Shown here: piece by piece, positions 33,038-40,984 of the stretch
How the letters are laid out: every line of letters begins with the position of its first letter
Numbering within the stretch: the first letter of the stretch is position 1
DNA from: DASUBV01 sp036510065
GTDB lineage: Bacteria > Actinomycetota > Actinomycetes > Streptosporangiales > Streptosporangiaceae
Assembly: GCA_036510065.1 (NCBI GenBank)
Contig: DATCEO010000243.1
Coordinates: forward strand, 1 to 64,000
Length of the DNA stretch: 64,000 nucleotides
Direction of reading: 5' to 3'
Made by a program: the position numbers and the translations under genes
Notes under the pieces: generated by a model
Database searches by the model: none
Told to the model about the DNA's origin: nothing
What the model saw: only the letters and a program-made list of their open reading frames with translations

Positions 33038-36000
33038 TCAGTGGAAATCACGGCTGCGCGCGGCGGCCACCACCCGCAGCTTCTGTAGCCGGCTGGCGAC
33101 CAGGCTGACCGCCCCGTCTAGCCGCTCCACCCGGCCGTGGATCAGCAGCGCGCTAGCGTCCGCGCCGATCTTCCGGTAGCGCTGCCATACCGCCGGCGGG
33201 CAGATGACATTGGCCATCCCTGTCTCGTCCTCCAGGCTCAGGAACACCACGCCCCCGGCGGTCCCCGGCTGCTGCCGGTGGGTGACCAGGCCGCCCACCG
33301 CGACCATCGCGCCCCCCGCCGCCGTGGCCAGGGCCTGCGCGGGCAGTACGTCCTCCGCCGCCAGCAGCTCCCGGATGTGCTCGATCGGATGCGTCCCGTA
33401 TGTGCCGGTCGCCCACAGGTCGGCGAACGTCTCCTCGGCGGCGGTCATCGGCGGCAGCGGGGGCGCCGTCATGCCCAGCGTGGTGCCCGGCAGCTGTCCC
33501 AGCCTGATCGTGGCGACCGCACCCGCCGCCCAGAGCGCTTCGCGCCTGCTCAGGCCGAAGCAGCCGAACGCGCCCGCCATGGCCAGGGCCTCCAGCGCGG
33601 CAGCCGGGAGCGCGGTGCGGCGGGCGAAGTCCTCCAGGTCCGCATACGGCTGGCCAGCCTCGATGGTGGCGGCCGCGGCCGAGCCGAGGTTACGCACCTC
33701 GGACAGGCCTAGCCTGATGACCGGCTGACCGGGCACGGGCTGGCCCGGCACGGGCTGGCCCGGCTCAGGGTGGCGGCTCGGCACTGACTGGCCGGGGTCA
33801 TCCGGTCCTGGATTCTCCAGTATGGCCAGGACACCGCTGGCGTTCACGTCCACGCCGCGCACCTGCACGCCGTGCCGGCGCACGTCGCCGATCAGACTGG
33901 CAGGTGCGTAGAAGCCCATCGGCTGGGCCCGCAGCAGCGCCGCCGTGAACGCCGCCGGGTAGTAGCACTTCAGCCAGGCGCTGGCGTAGACCAGGTAGGC
34001 GAAGCTGATCGCGTGCGATTCCGGGAATCCGTAGCTGGAGAACGCGAGGATCTTGACGTAGATGTCCTCCGCGACCTCCAGCGGGATATCCCGCGAGGTC
34101 ATCCCGTCCACGAGCCGGTCGTGCAGTTCCTCGATCCGCTCCGGTGCGCGCTTGGAGCTCATCGCCTGCCGCAGCCGGTCCGCCTCCGTCGCGCTGAACC
34201 CCGCGCAGTCCATCGCGATCTGCATCATCTGCTCCTGGAACAGCGGAACGCCCAGCGTCTTGTCCAGCGCCTGCCGCATCGACTCGTGCGGCAGCTCGGG
34301 CACCTCGTCCCCGTGCCGGCGGCGCATGTAGGGATGCACCGAGCCGCCCTGGATCGGACCCGGCCGGATGAGAGCGACCTCGATGACCAGGTCATAGAAC
34401 TTCTCTGGCCGCAACCGTGGCAGCGTCGCCATCTGCGCGCGCGACTCGACCTGGAAGACGCCCACCGTGTCCGCCGCCTGCAGCATCTCGTAGACGCCGG
34501 GATCTTCCTGCGGGATCGTGTGCAGGTCCCAGCGGACCCCGTGCGCCGCCTCCACCAGCTCGAAGCAGTCCCGTAGCGCCGTCAGCATGCCGAGGCCCAG
34601 CAGGTCGAACTTGACCAGGCCCGCGTACGCGCAGTCGTCCTTATCCCACTGCAGCACCGTGCGGCCCGGCATCCGCGCCCACTCCACCGGGCACACCTCC
34701 CCCACCGGACGGTCGCAGATCACCATGCCGCCCGAGTGAATGCCCAGGTGCCGCGGCAGCCGCTGCATCTGCCCGGCTAGCTCGATCACCGGCTCCGGGA
34801 TCCCCGCGTCCGGCGGGACCGGCTGACCCGGCGCGTATGCCCGCGGCCCGACCTGCCGGGCCCACCCGTCCAGCTCTGGCGGCGAGTAGCCGAGCGCACG
34901 ACCCGCGTCCCGCAGCGCCATCCGCGGCCGGTACGAGATCACGTTAGCGACCTGCGCCGCCCTCTCCCGGCCGTAGAAGTCGTAGACGTACTGGATGACC
35001 TCCTCGCGGCGCCGGTGCTCGATGTCCAGGTCGATATCGGGTGGCCCGTCCCGGCCCGCGGACAGGAAGCGCTCGAAGAGCAATCCGTGTCGGACCGGGT
35101 CCACGCTGGTGATCCCGAGGGCGTAGCAGACGGCCGAGTTCGCCGCTGATCCCCGGCCCTGACAGAGGATCCCCCGTTCCTCGCAGAACCGGACGATGTC
35201 ATACACGATCAGGAAGTAGCCGGGGAACTTCAGCTCCACGATGACGTCAAGCTCGCGGGCGATCTGCGCGTAGGCACCCTCGACGCGCTCCGCCTCGGGC
35301 GGCCCGTAGCGGCCCGGGGCCTTCTCCTGGACCAGGTGCCGCAGCCAGGTCTCCTCCGTGTGATCGCCCTCGACCACGTAGTCCGGCAGCTTCGGCGCCA
35401 CCACCTGGAAATCGAAGCCGCAGTCGGCCGCTAGTTCCAGGGTCCGTTCGACGACACCCGGGTACCGGCTCAGGCGGCTGGCCGCCTCCTCACCGGAGCG
35501 CAGATAGCCTCCGCCCGACGCGGCCAGCCAGCCGTCCATCTCCGCCAGGCTGCTGCGGGCCCTGATCGCCGCCAGCGTCTGGGCCAGCCGTGCGTTCTGG
35601 GGACCGGCATAGTGCACGTTGCTGGTGGCGACCGTGTCCACCCCGGCGGCCGCCGCCAGTTCATGCAGGGCGTCGTTCCACTCATCGTCGGCCGGCTGGT
35701 GGCCGATGGTCAGCTCAACCTTCACGTTCTCCGCGCCGAACACGTCGATCAGCGCACGCAGCTCGCGCTGGGCAGTCTGGTAGCGAGCGGCCCGGTCGAT
35801 GGCAGGCGGGCCGCCCCAGGGCCGGTCACCAGCGAGCGGATAGGCGGCGGGGGGATGACTGGGGTGAAGATAGTCGGGCTGGAGATGGCCGGGGTGAAGG
35901 CCGCCGAGGTGAAGATCGCCGGGGTCGCCGGAGTAGAGGTCGCTGGCGGGCCGGTGATCGGCGGCCCCCTCGCCGAGGGGGAAAGCCGTGGCCGCGAGGG

Positions 36001-36895
36001 CCGGATCTGCCACCGCGAGGGCATGGAGGTCAGCGGCCAGGGCAGCCGGAACCGAGCCCTTCCGACACCCGGTGAGGACGACCCAGTGACCGTCATGGGC
36101 ATCCGCTAGTGCCGCCTCGTCGTAAATCGGGCGGCCTTTCTCCCCGCCGGCCAGCTGAGCCTCGCTGATCACCCGGCACAGCCGCGCGTAGCCCTCCGGG
36201 TCGCGGGCCAGGATCAGCAGGTGCCGCCCAGCGGGGTCGCGAGCTCCGGCGCGGGGGGTCCCGGCGCGCAAGGTTCCGTTGCGCGGGGTTCCGGCGCGCG
36301 GGGTTCCGCGAGATCCGGCACGCGGGAGCCGGGCGGGGCGTGGTCCTGGGCCCGGCGCGGCTCCCAGGTCCAGGCTGAGCTCCGCGCCGAACACCGTTCC
36401 GAGCGTGCCGCCGCTATCCCGGAGGCGCGCCGCGGCCTGAGCGAACTGAGGGACCCCGTACATCCCATCGTGGTCGGTGATGGCTAGCGCCGTCAGGCCC
36501 CGTTCGGCTGCCTCGCTGACCAGCTCGGCTGGGCTGGATGCCCCGTCTAGGAAGCTGTACGACGAGTGACAATGCAGTTCCGCCCAGGCCAGCTGGGGGC
36601 GCCGGCGAGGCTTGCCGGGCGACCCCCGCTGGCCAGACCAGCCGTGCTCGTCGGACAAGCCCTGCTCGTCGGTCGAACCGGCCTCGTCGGTCGAACCGTC
36701 CTCCTTGCGGGGCCGCCGCTGGTCGCGGCCGTGACCGGTCGGTAGATAGGCCACGGGATGAGGCTGGCGCGCCTGGGTTTCATCGGTCCGGCCGGGTTCT
36801 TCCTCGCCAGCGCTGGTGCCTTGGGCCCGGGTGGTGCCCCAGGACAACCGCCGTTCGAACTCCCGCCACGGCACTGGCGGGTTGTCCCAACCCAT
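33038..36895 (-). CDS. dnaE2: Error-prone DNA polymerase III alpha subunit DnaE2
   Basis: 1285 residues, versus roughly 1,050-1,100 for the family. ATG 36895 has GGGGAGGAG upstream and gives the expected start MGWDNPPVPW. Seen: PHP domain from HCH 108-110, catalytic PDIDLD (619-624), and a C-terminal OB fold. DnaE2 lacks proofreading and, with ImuA' and ImuB, copies damaged DNA, causing SOS mutagenesis. The extra length is low-complexity insertions: GSTDEAGSTDEQ near 67-80, an RAGTP-repeat at 191-218 and a HP/DLH-rich loop at 315-360, plus a GQPVP repeat near 1,040. It follows the DUF222-HNH gene by 44 bp and is probably co-transcribed from its LexA-boxed promoter. Confidence 0.95.
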   Translation of the reverse strand: MGWDNPPVPWREFERRLSWGTTRAQGTSAGEEEPGRTDETQARQPHPVAYLPTGHGRDQRRPRKEDGSTDEAGSTDEQGLSDEHGWSGQRGSPGKPRRRPQLAWAELHCHSSYSFLDGASSPAELVSEAAERGLTALAITDHDGMYGVPQFAQAAARLRDSGGTLGTVFGAELSLDLGAAPGPGPRPARLPRAGSRGTPRAGTPRNGTLRAGTPRAGARDPAGRHLLILARDPEGYARLCRVISEAQLAGGEKGRPIYDEAALADAHDGHWVVLTGCRKGSVPAALAADLHALAVADPALAATAFPLGEGAADHRPASDLYSGDPGDLHLGGLHPGHLQPDYLHPSHPPAAYPLAGDRPWGGPPAIDRAARYQTAQRELRALIDVFGAENVKVELTIGHQPADDEWNDALHELAAAAGVDTVATSNVHYAGPQNARLAQTLAAIRARSSLAEMDGWLAASGGGYLRSGEEAASRLSRYPGVVERTLELAADCGFDFQVVAPKLPDYVVEGDHTEETWLRHLVQEKAPGRYGPPEAERVEGAYAQIARELDVIVELKFPGYFLIVYDIVRFCEERGILCQGRGSAANSAVCYALGITSVDPVRHGLLFERFLSAGRDGPPDIDLDIEHRRREEVIQYVYDFYGRERAAQVANVISYRPRMALRDAGRALGYSPPELDGWARQVGPRAYAPGQPVPPDAGIPEPVIELAGQMQRLPRHLGIHSGGMVICDRPVGEVCPVEWARMPGRTVLQWDKDDCAYAGLVKFDLLGLGMLTALRDCFELVEAAHGVRWDLHTIPQEDPGVYEMLQAADTVGVFQVESRAQMATLPRLRPEKFYDLVIEVALIRPGPIQGGSVHPYMRRRHGDEVPELPHESMRQALDKTLGVPLFQEQMMQIAMDCAGFSATEADRLRQAMSSKRAPERIEELHDRLVDGMTSRDIPLEVAEDIYVKILAFSSYGFPESHAISFAYLVYASAWLKCYYPAAFTAALLRAQPMGFYAPASLIGDVRRHGVQVRGVDVNASGVLAILENPGPDDPGQSVPSRHPEPGQPVPGQPVPGQPVIRLGLSEVRNLGSAAAATIEAGQPYADLEDFARRTALPAAALEALAMAGAFGCFGLSRREALWAAGAVATIRLGQLPGTTLGMTAPPLPPMTAAEETFADLWATGTYGTHPIEHIRELLAAEDVLPAQALATAAGGAMVAVGGLVTHRQQPGTAGGVVFLSLEDETGMANVICPPAVWQRYRKIGADASALLIHGRVERLDGAVSLVASRLQKLRVVAAARSRDFH

Positions 36896-36939
36896 GGTTA
36901 CTCCTCCCCGTACGCGATCTCCGCCCTGGCCTTGATCCG

Positions 36940-39168
36940 TTACGCGACGTGGCGGTCCGGACTAACGAGGTAGGAACGCCCAGACGAAGTGGTCCACCGG
37001 AATATGCCTGGCTCAAGCTGGCTCAGCTGCCAGCCGAGGTGCTGCTTGAGCTGGTGATGGTGGCGGCATAGTCCGCCGAGATTGCAGCTGCAGGTCTTGC
37101 CGCCCCGGTCATAGGGCACCGTGTGGTCTAGGTCGCCGCGCCAGGCCGGCTGGCGACAGAACGGGAACCTGCAGGTCAGATCACGCGCAACGATGTACTC
37201 CCGCAGCCGGGTTGGCGGCCGGTAGCCGGCGGCGGCGGCGACATGTGCGCAGCCGTTCTCGGTGGCGGCGTCAGCGGCGGCACGAGCGGCAGCGGCAGCC
37301 GCTTCGCGGCCAGCGGCACGCAGCGCACGAGCGAGGATGCCATCGGAGGCCATCTCCGACTGGGGTGGGTCCAGCAACATGTCCTCGGAGATGGTCAGGG
37401 TGACCCGGCCCACCAGACCCGTCGTGTCTTCGTATCTGGCCACCGAGATGCCGCGCCACGTCGCCGGGCCGGTCCGCGAGCGAGCGCGAGGAACACGGGT
37501 GACAGCGATGGCCTGGCCGGTCCGGCTGGTCAGGATGACTCTCCACTGAACGGCGGGGTCGTCAGCTGCTGCCTCGGCGATCTCACGGGCCTGATAGGGC
37601 GTGATCGGTCCTAGGCGACCCAGGTAGCCAGACTCGGGCGAGCAACCCGCCAGAGTGGCCCACGGCAGGGTGAGATCGAGTGAGCCACCCGGCGGAGGCC
37701 CGGGCCCGAACCCGGCCGGCGGCCGGCCTGGCCCGGGCCCGGCACCGGAAGGCAAGATCAAGGTCGGCAGCGCGGCCCAGGACTGGACAGTTCCGGCAAG
37801 CTCGATATTCCAGTCATCGTCGTTGCTTAGCTCGCCGCCGAACTCCAGCGGCACAGCCCAGGCCGGATCTCCGCCGAGCGGATCAGGCAGGAAGTCATCG
37901 CTGGGCGCGTCCGCGTCAGACGGGGCGGGCACGTCCGGGTCAGGCAGGCAGTCATCGCTGGGCGCGTCCGCGTCAGAGGGGGCAGGCACGTCCGGGTCGG
38001 GCACGTTGCCGGGCTGGCACGCGGGGCCGGAAGGGTCATTCTCGTCATCGTCGCCGTTGTCGGGCGGCGGCTCGTCAGGCGGGCCATCGGGAGCCGCCGG
38101 GGTGCCGGGCATGGTGCCCAGGAGCAGGCCGATGAGTACCTGGGCCCGGAGCAGGTCAATTCCGCCCCCGGCACCAGATGCCTTGAGGCCCCGGGCCAGT
38201 GCGCTGATCCGGGCCATCGCCGCAGCCGCCCGGGTCCCCGGCAGCTTCTGCCCGATGAGCGACGCGGTGCCGTCCTCGTCTGGGTACAGGCTGACCTTGG
38301 CTCTCCGCTCGGCCTCCTGGCGGCGCTGCTCCGCGCCCTCCGGATCGGCAGCGATCACCGCCCGCCGCAGCGCCGCACGCAGCTGGCTGGTGGTCCGGTC
38401 CCCGGCCCCGGGCAGGACCGTGGCCTCTACTGCTCGCGCGGTGTCGTCGTCGAGCATCCCGGTCGACTCGGCTATCAACCGCGCCCGCGAAAGATCGATC
38501 TGCCCGCCCGCCAGCGCAGCGCCAGTCGCGGCCAGTCGCCAGGTCAGCGTGGTCGCAAGGTCGGTCCACCAGGATGCGCCGATCCGCGTCATCGCCAGCG
38601 CCAGCGAAACCTGCGCAATGGCCTCGTCGGGGAGCTGGGACGGACGGCCCTCGTCATCCACCCCGATCTTGTCGTCGGCGGCGGCGGACCGGGACGCCAT
38701 CTCGGCGACCGCAGCTAGTTCTCCTGCCTGCGCCCAGGAGGCTAGCCGCCGGAAGGAAGCAGCCACGCCCGGCAGCGAGCCGCTTTCCAGTTCCCGAGGG
38801 GAGGCAGTGGCCAGCCAGCCGGCCAGATCGGGGCTGGGCGGCAAGGATTCCGCCACCCGTCCCGCCACCGCCGCCAGCGGCACGCTGCGGGTCTTACCGG
38901 CCAGGATGGCCTCATGCAGCGCCTCGTCCTCGTCAGAGTCCTCGTCTCCGGCGGGGGCGGTCGGCGACAGAGCGCCGTCCGGCGGGCGGTTCCAGGGCGC
39001 GGGCTCGTTCAGGACCGCTACCAGCGTCTCGAAGTCGAGCTCCCATGACCACGACAGGCCCTGCGGCATGTCCGCGCCAGCCTCCTCATCCGGCAGGAGA
39101 ATGCCGTCCTGCTGAGCTGGCTGATCTGGCCCTGACTGATCTGATCCTGACTGATCAGGTCCCAGCAT
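36940..39168 (-). CDS. DUF222-HNH endonuclease (13E12 repeat family)
   Basis: 742 residues from ATG 39168, chosen for the near-perfect AGGAGGTGA 6-8 bp upstream. Seen: a Gln/Ser/Asp-rich start (SGSDQSGPDQPAQQ), a long helical DUF222 region (about 120-360), an acidic linker with a perfect 19-residue duplication (DVPAPSDADAPSDD twice, around 400-440), and a C-terminal HNH nuclease with CRFPFCRQPAWRGDLDHTVP, then CNLGGLCRHHHQLK. Zinc-binding Cys pairs and the DH/N/H catalytic set look intact. Members are numerous in actinomycetes and include the REP13E12 repeats of mycobacteria; biological role unknown. Its place between a LexA-like box and dnaE2 suggests DNA-damage induction. Confidence 0.9.
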   Translation of the reverse strand: MLGPDQSGSDQSGPDQPAQQDGILLPDEEAGADMPQGLSWSWELDFETLVAVLNEPAPWNRPPDGALSPTAPAGDEDSDEDEALHEAILAGKTRSVPLAAVAGRVAESLPPSPDLAGWLATASPRELESGSLPGVAASFRRLASWAQAGELAAVAEMASRSAAADDKIGVDDEGRPSQLPDEAIAQVSLALAMTRIGASWWTDLATTLTWRLAATGAALAGGQIDLSRARLIAESTGMLDDDTARAVEATVLPGAGDRTTSQLRAALRRAVIAADPEGAEQRRQEAERRAKVSLYPDEDGTASLIGQKLPGTRAAAAMARISALARGLKASGAGGGIDLLRAQVLIGLLLGTMPGTPAAPDGPPDEPPPDNGDDDENDPSGPACQPGNVPDPDVPAPSDADAPSDDCLPDPDVPAPSDADAPSDDFLPDPLGGDPAWAVPLEFGGELSNDDDWNIELAGTVQSWAALPTLILPSGAGPGPGRPPAGFGPGPPPGGSLDLTLPWATLAGCSPESGYLGRLGPITPYQAREIAEAAADDPAVQWRVILTSRTGQAIAVTRVPRARSRTGPATWRGISVARYEDTTGLVGRVTLTISEDMLLDPPQSEMASDGILARALRAAGREAAAAAARAAADAATENGCAHVAAAAGYRPPTRLREYIVARDLTCRFPFCRQPAWRGDLDHTVPYDRGGKTCSCNLGGLCRHHHQLKQHLGWQLSQLEPGIFRWTTSSGRSYLVSPDRHVA

Positions 39169-39213
39169 CGCGGTCACCTCCTGCCCGCCCAACTCGCTGC
39201 GTTTACCTCATCT

Positions 39214-39242
39214 TCGATAAGCATAGCGAGTGGTACTGACAA
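39214..39242 (-). promoter_or_regulatory. Promoter of the HNH-dnaE2 operon
   Basis: TTGTCA (39242-39237) and TATCGA (39219-39214) on the minus strand with 17 bp spacing. Predicted transcription start is about 40 bp before the HNH gene ATG. Confidence 0.5.
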
Positions 39243-39329
39243 AACCGACGAGATTCGAATGAAGATTCGATGAGCTTGCTTGATCACGTCGGTTTTTCCG
39301 CGCATAGCGCGGAAAAAGAGTCGTGATCA
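39241..39329. repeat. Nested and competing inverted repeats
   Basis: Three perfect stems share sequence. AAAACCGACG (39241-39250) pairs with CGTCGGTTTT (39287-39296). TTTTTCCGCGC (39293-39303) pairs with GCGCGGAAAAA (39307-39317) around an ATA loop. TGATCACG (39281-39288) pairs with CGTGATCA (39322-39329), enclosing the previous stem. The first stem excludes the other two, so the region has two alternative folds. The T-run lies before and the A-run after the GC stem, opposite to an intrinsic terminator. Confidence 0.85.
39255..39270. promoter_or_regulatory. LexA-like SOS box upstream of HNH-dnaE2
   Basis: TCGAATGAAGATTCGA is a perfect 6-4-6 inverted repeat. It fits TCGAA-N6-TTCGA, the frame of the actinobacterial LexA box (TCGAAC-N4-GTTCGA), with C/G changed to T/A at the inner pair. 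It lies 13 bp upstream of the predicted -35. The imuA promoter has the same TCGAA-N6-TTCGA frame. Confidence 0.65.
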
Positions 39330-39386
39330 TGGAAAACGTCCGGCCACGGCGGGTACTCGGGCGCTGGGCGCGGAATCGGGCCTCCG

Positions 39387-39500
39387 GCACGAACTGTGAG
39401 CGCCCGCACGCAGACCTGGCCCCAGCACAAACTGTGAGCGCCCGCACGCAGACCTGGCCCCAGCACAAACTGCGGCCGCCCGACACGCAGACCTCGCACC
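39387..39500. repeat. 38-bp tandem repeat, three copies
   Basis: Copies begin at 39387, 39425 and 39463. The first two differ at one base; the third has several changes. The unit contains AAACTGTGAGCGCCCG and CACGCAGACCTGGCCC. It lies just upstream of the nucleotidyltransferase GTG at 39544. It is direct, without spacers, and so is not a CRISPR. Confidence 0.9.
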
Positions 39501-39543
39501 GGGTACGAAGACTCGCCGCCCGGCGGCCGGTTAGCATCGACCC

Positions 39544-40317
39544 GTGAGCGAGACGGCTCTCCCGCCCGGCGGACGCCCCGCTGGCGACCCGCGGTGGGAA
39601 CCATGGCTGCCTGCAGAGGCGGCTGAGCGGCTAGCCGGGGTGCGGGTGCCCTGGTATGTGGCCGGCGGATGTGCGCTGGACCTCTTCCGCGGCTCGCAGA
39701 CCCGCGTCCACGACGACCTGGAGATCGCCGTCCCGGCGGCGGAATTCCCGGTGATCCGTGCCGCCCTGGCCGACCTGGAGTTCGACGTGGCCGGAGCGGG
39801 GCGGCTCTGGCCGGAAAGCAGCCCGGCGGCCGCCGTGATGCACCAGACCTGGGGACGCGATCGCGGTACCGAGATCTACCGGCTCGACGTGTTCCGCGAG
39901 CCGCACGACGGCGACAGCTGGATCTGCCGCCGCGACGACCGCATCCGCCGGCCCTACAGCACGCTGATCCTGCGATCCCGCGATGGCATCCCGTACCTCG
40001 CGCCGGAGGTCGCGCTGCTGTTCAAGGCCAAGTACACCCGGCCCAAAGACCTGGACGACTTCGCGGGCGTGCTGCCGCTGCTGACCGAGCAGCGGCGGGC
40101 CTGGCTGGCCGGGGCGCTCCGGGCTGTCCATCCGGGCCATCCCTGGCTGGCCGTTATGTCCGGAGCCTGTCCGGCCGACGCGGATCCGGCCTCCCAGGGC
40201 GCAATGTCAGTGACCACTGCCACGATGCTTTTATGGAAGAACGGACGCACCAGGCCAGTCGCAAGCCCACCCGGCAGGAGATCTCCGTCGCCATCACCGA
40301 GATGGGCTGGCGGCTGA
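39544..40317 (+). CDS. Aminoglycoside-2''-adenylyltransferase-like nucleotidyltransferase
   Basis: 257 residues from GTG 39544. Seen: nucleotidyltransferase fold with YVAGGCALDLFRG and the metal motif VHDDLEIAVP, then LDVFREPHDGDSW, and a later LLFKAKYTRPKDLDDF. The pattern is that of the ANT(2'')-like family (PF10706 by recollection). Many genomic members are not proven resistance enzymes. The last about 50 residues, after VHPGHPWLAV, are not family-like and overlap the next gene by 85 bp, so the C-terminus may have been altered by a frameshift. No clear ribosome binding site; the 38-bp repeats end 44 bp upstream. Confidence 0.78.
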   Translation: MSETALPPGGRPAGDPRWEPWLPAEAAERLAGVRVPWYVAGGCALDLFRGSQTRVHDDLEIAVPAAEFPVIRAALADLEFDVAGAGRLWPESSPAAAVMHQTWGRDRGTEIYRLDVFREPHDGDSWICRRDDRIRRPYSTLILRSRDGIPYLAPEVALLFKAKYTRPKDLDDFAGVLPLLTEQRRAWLAGALRAVHPGHPWLAVMSGACPADADPASQGAMSVTTATMLLWKNGRTRPVASPPGRRSPSPSPRWAGG

Positions 40318-40946
40318 TCCTGGACGTCGCGCGGACCTCAGTGGCAGTGGAGTCGCTGGCGCAGGCGGCAGCCGTCGCCGGGCGGGTGGTCGCCGCGGCC
40401 GGCCCGGACGCCGACGAGTCCCTGCGGGCGGACATCCGCGCTGATCGCCTGGTCCTGACCTTGCAGTCGCTCGCCGCTGGACGGGTGACTGAGCGCGAGA
40501 TCGAGCTGGCCCGGCGGATCTCCGCGGTCACGGGCGAGTTCGGGCTGGCGACCGATGCCGATGTCGGCGGAGCGGCTACGCGATCGGTCCAGGCTCTGGA
40601 GATCGCGATCGACGCGCTGGATTTCACCGCCATCCGGCCGTTCTGGAAGGCCGCGCTGGGCTATGCCGACGAGCCCGGCCATGCGGGCCCGCAGGATGCG
40701 ATCGTCGACCCGGTCGGGGAGGGACCGACGATCTGGTTCCAGCAGATGGACGCTCCGCGCCTGCAGCGCAACCGCATCCATCTCGACATCTCCGTCCCGC
40801 ATGACGAGGCTCAGCGCCGGATCCAGGCCGCGCTGGTCGCGGGCGGCACGCTGATGTCCGATGCCGAGGCTCCCGCGTTCTGGATCCTGGCCGATGCCGA
40901 GGGCAACGAGGCATGCATCACGACCTGGCAGGGCCGAGACGGGTAG
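40233..40946 (+). CDS. Pterin dehydratase-like/VOC (glyoxalase-like) fusion protein
   Basis: 237 residues. N-terminal about 100 residues look like a 4a-hydroxytetrahydrobiopterin dehydratase (EISVAITEMGWRLI, VTEREIELARRISAV), though the usual catalytic His pair is not visible. The C-terminal about 120 residues are a VOC/glyoxalase-like barrel (ALDFTAIRPFWKAALGY, NRIHLDISVPHDEA, PAFWILADAEGNEACITTW). The two-domain arrangement is known in actinomycetes but uncharacterised. Start at ATG 40233 lacks a good ribosome binding site and overlaps the preceding gene; translation may be coupled. The final codons are part of a 27-bp direct duplication. Confidence 0.8.
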   Translation: MEERTHQASRKPTRQEISVAITEMGWRLILDVARTSVAVESLAQAAAVAGRVVAAAGPDADESLRADIRADRLVLTLQSLAAGRVTEREIELARRISAVTGEFGLATDADVGGAATRSVQALEIAIDALDFTAIRPFWKAALGYADEPGHAGPQDAIVDPVGEGPTIWFQQMDAPRLQRNRIHLDISVPHDEAQRRIQAALVAGGTLMSDAEAPAFWILADAEGNEACITTWQGRDG

Positions 40947-40984
40947 GCGGTCGCCGCCATCACGACCTGGCAGGGCCGGGACGG
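40916..40984. repeat. 27-bp direct duplication across a gene end
   Basis: The last bases of the VOC fusion gene (40916-40942) recur at 40958-40984 with one mismatch, period 42 bp. The second copy lies over the 3' end of the convergent nucleotidyltransferase gene. A recent local duplication therefore placed gene-end sequence at two convergent 3' ends. Confidence 0.9.

Larger units (their letters stand above)
39169..39543. other. 375-bp regulatory/repeat region
   Basis: Divergent gap between the HNH gene and a nucleotidyltransferase gene. It is AT-richer than its surroundings between 39,190 and 39,330. It holds a promoter, a LexA-like box, two sets of nested inverted repeats and a 38-bp tandem repeat, each listed separately. 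No protein-coding gene is seen. Confidence 0.7.

Noticed and set aside
36940..39168. Homing endonuclease, intein or prophage gene
   Set aside because: It is a free-standing DUF222-HNH protein; no splice motifs, integrase or phage genes are nearby.
39293..39317. Intrinsic terminator
   Set aside because: The 11-bp stem has its T-run on the 5' side and A-run on the 3' side on both strands, the reverse of a terminator, and it sits between divergent genes.
39387..39500. CRISPR array
   Set aside because: Copies are head to tail with no spacers and there are no cas genes.
39544..40317. Proven aminoglycoside resistance gene
   Set aside because: Only family-level motifs are visible; many chromosomal relatives do not confer resistance, and no mobile element surrounds it.
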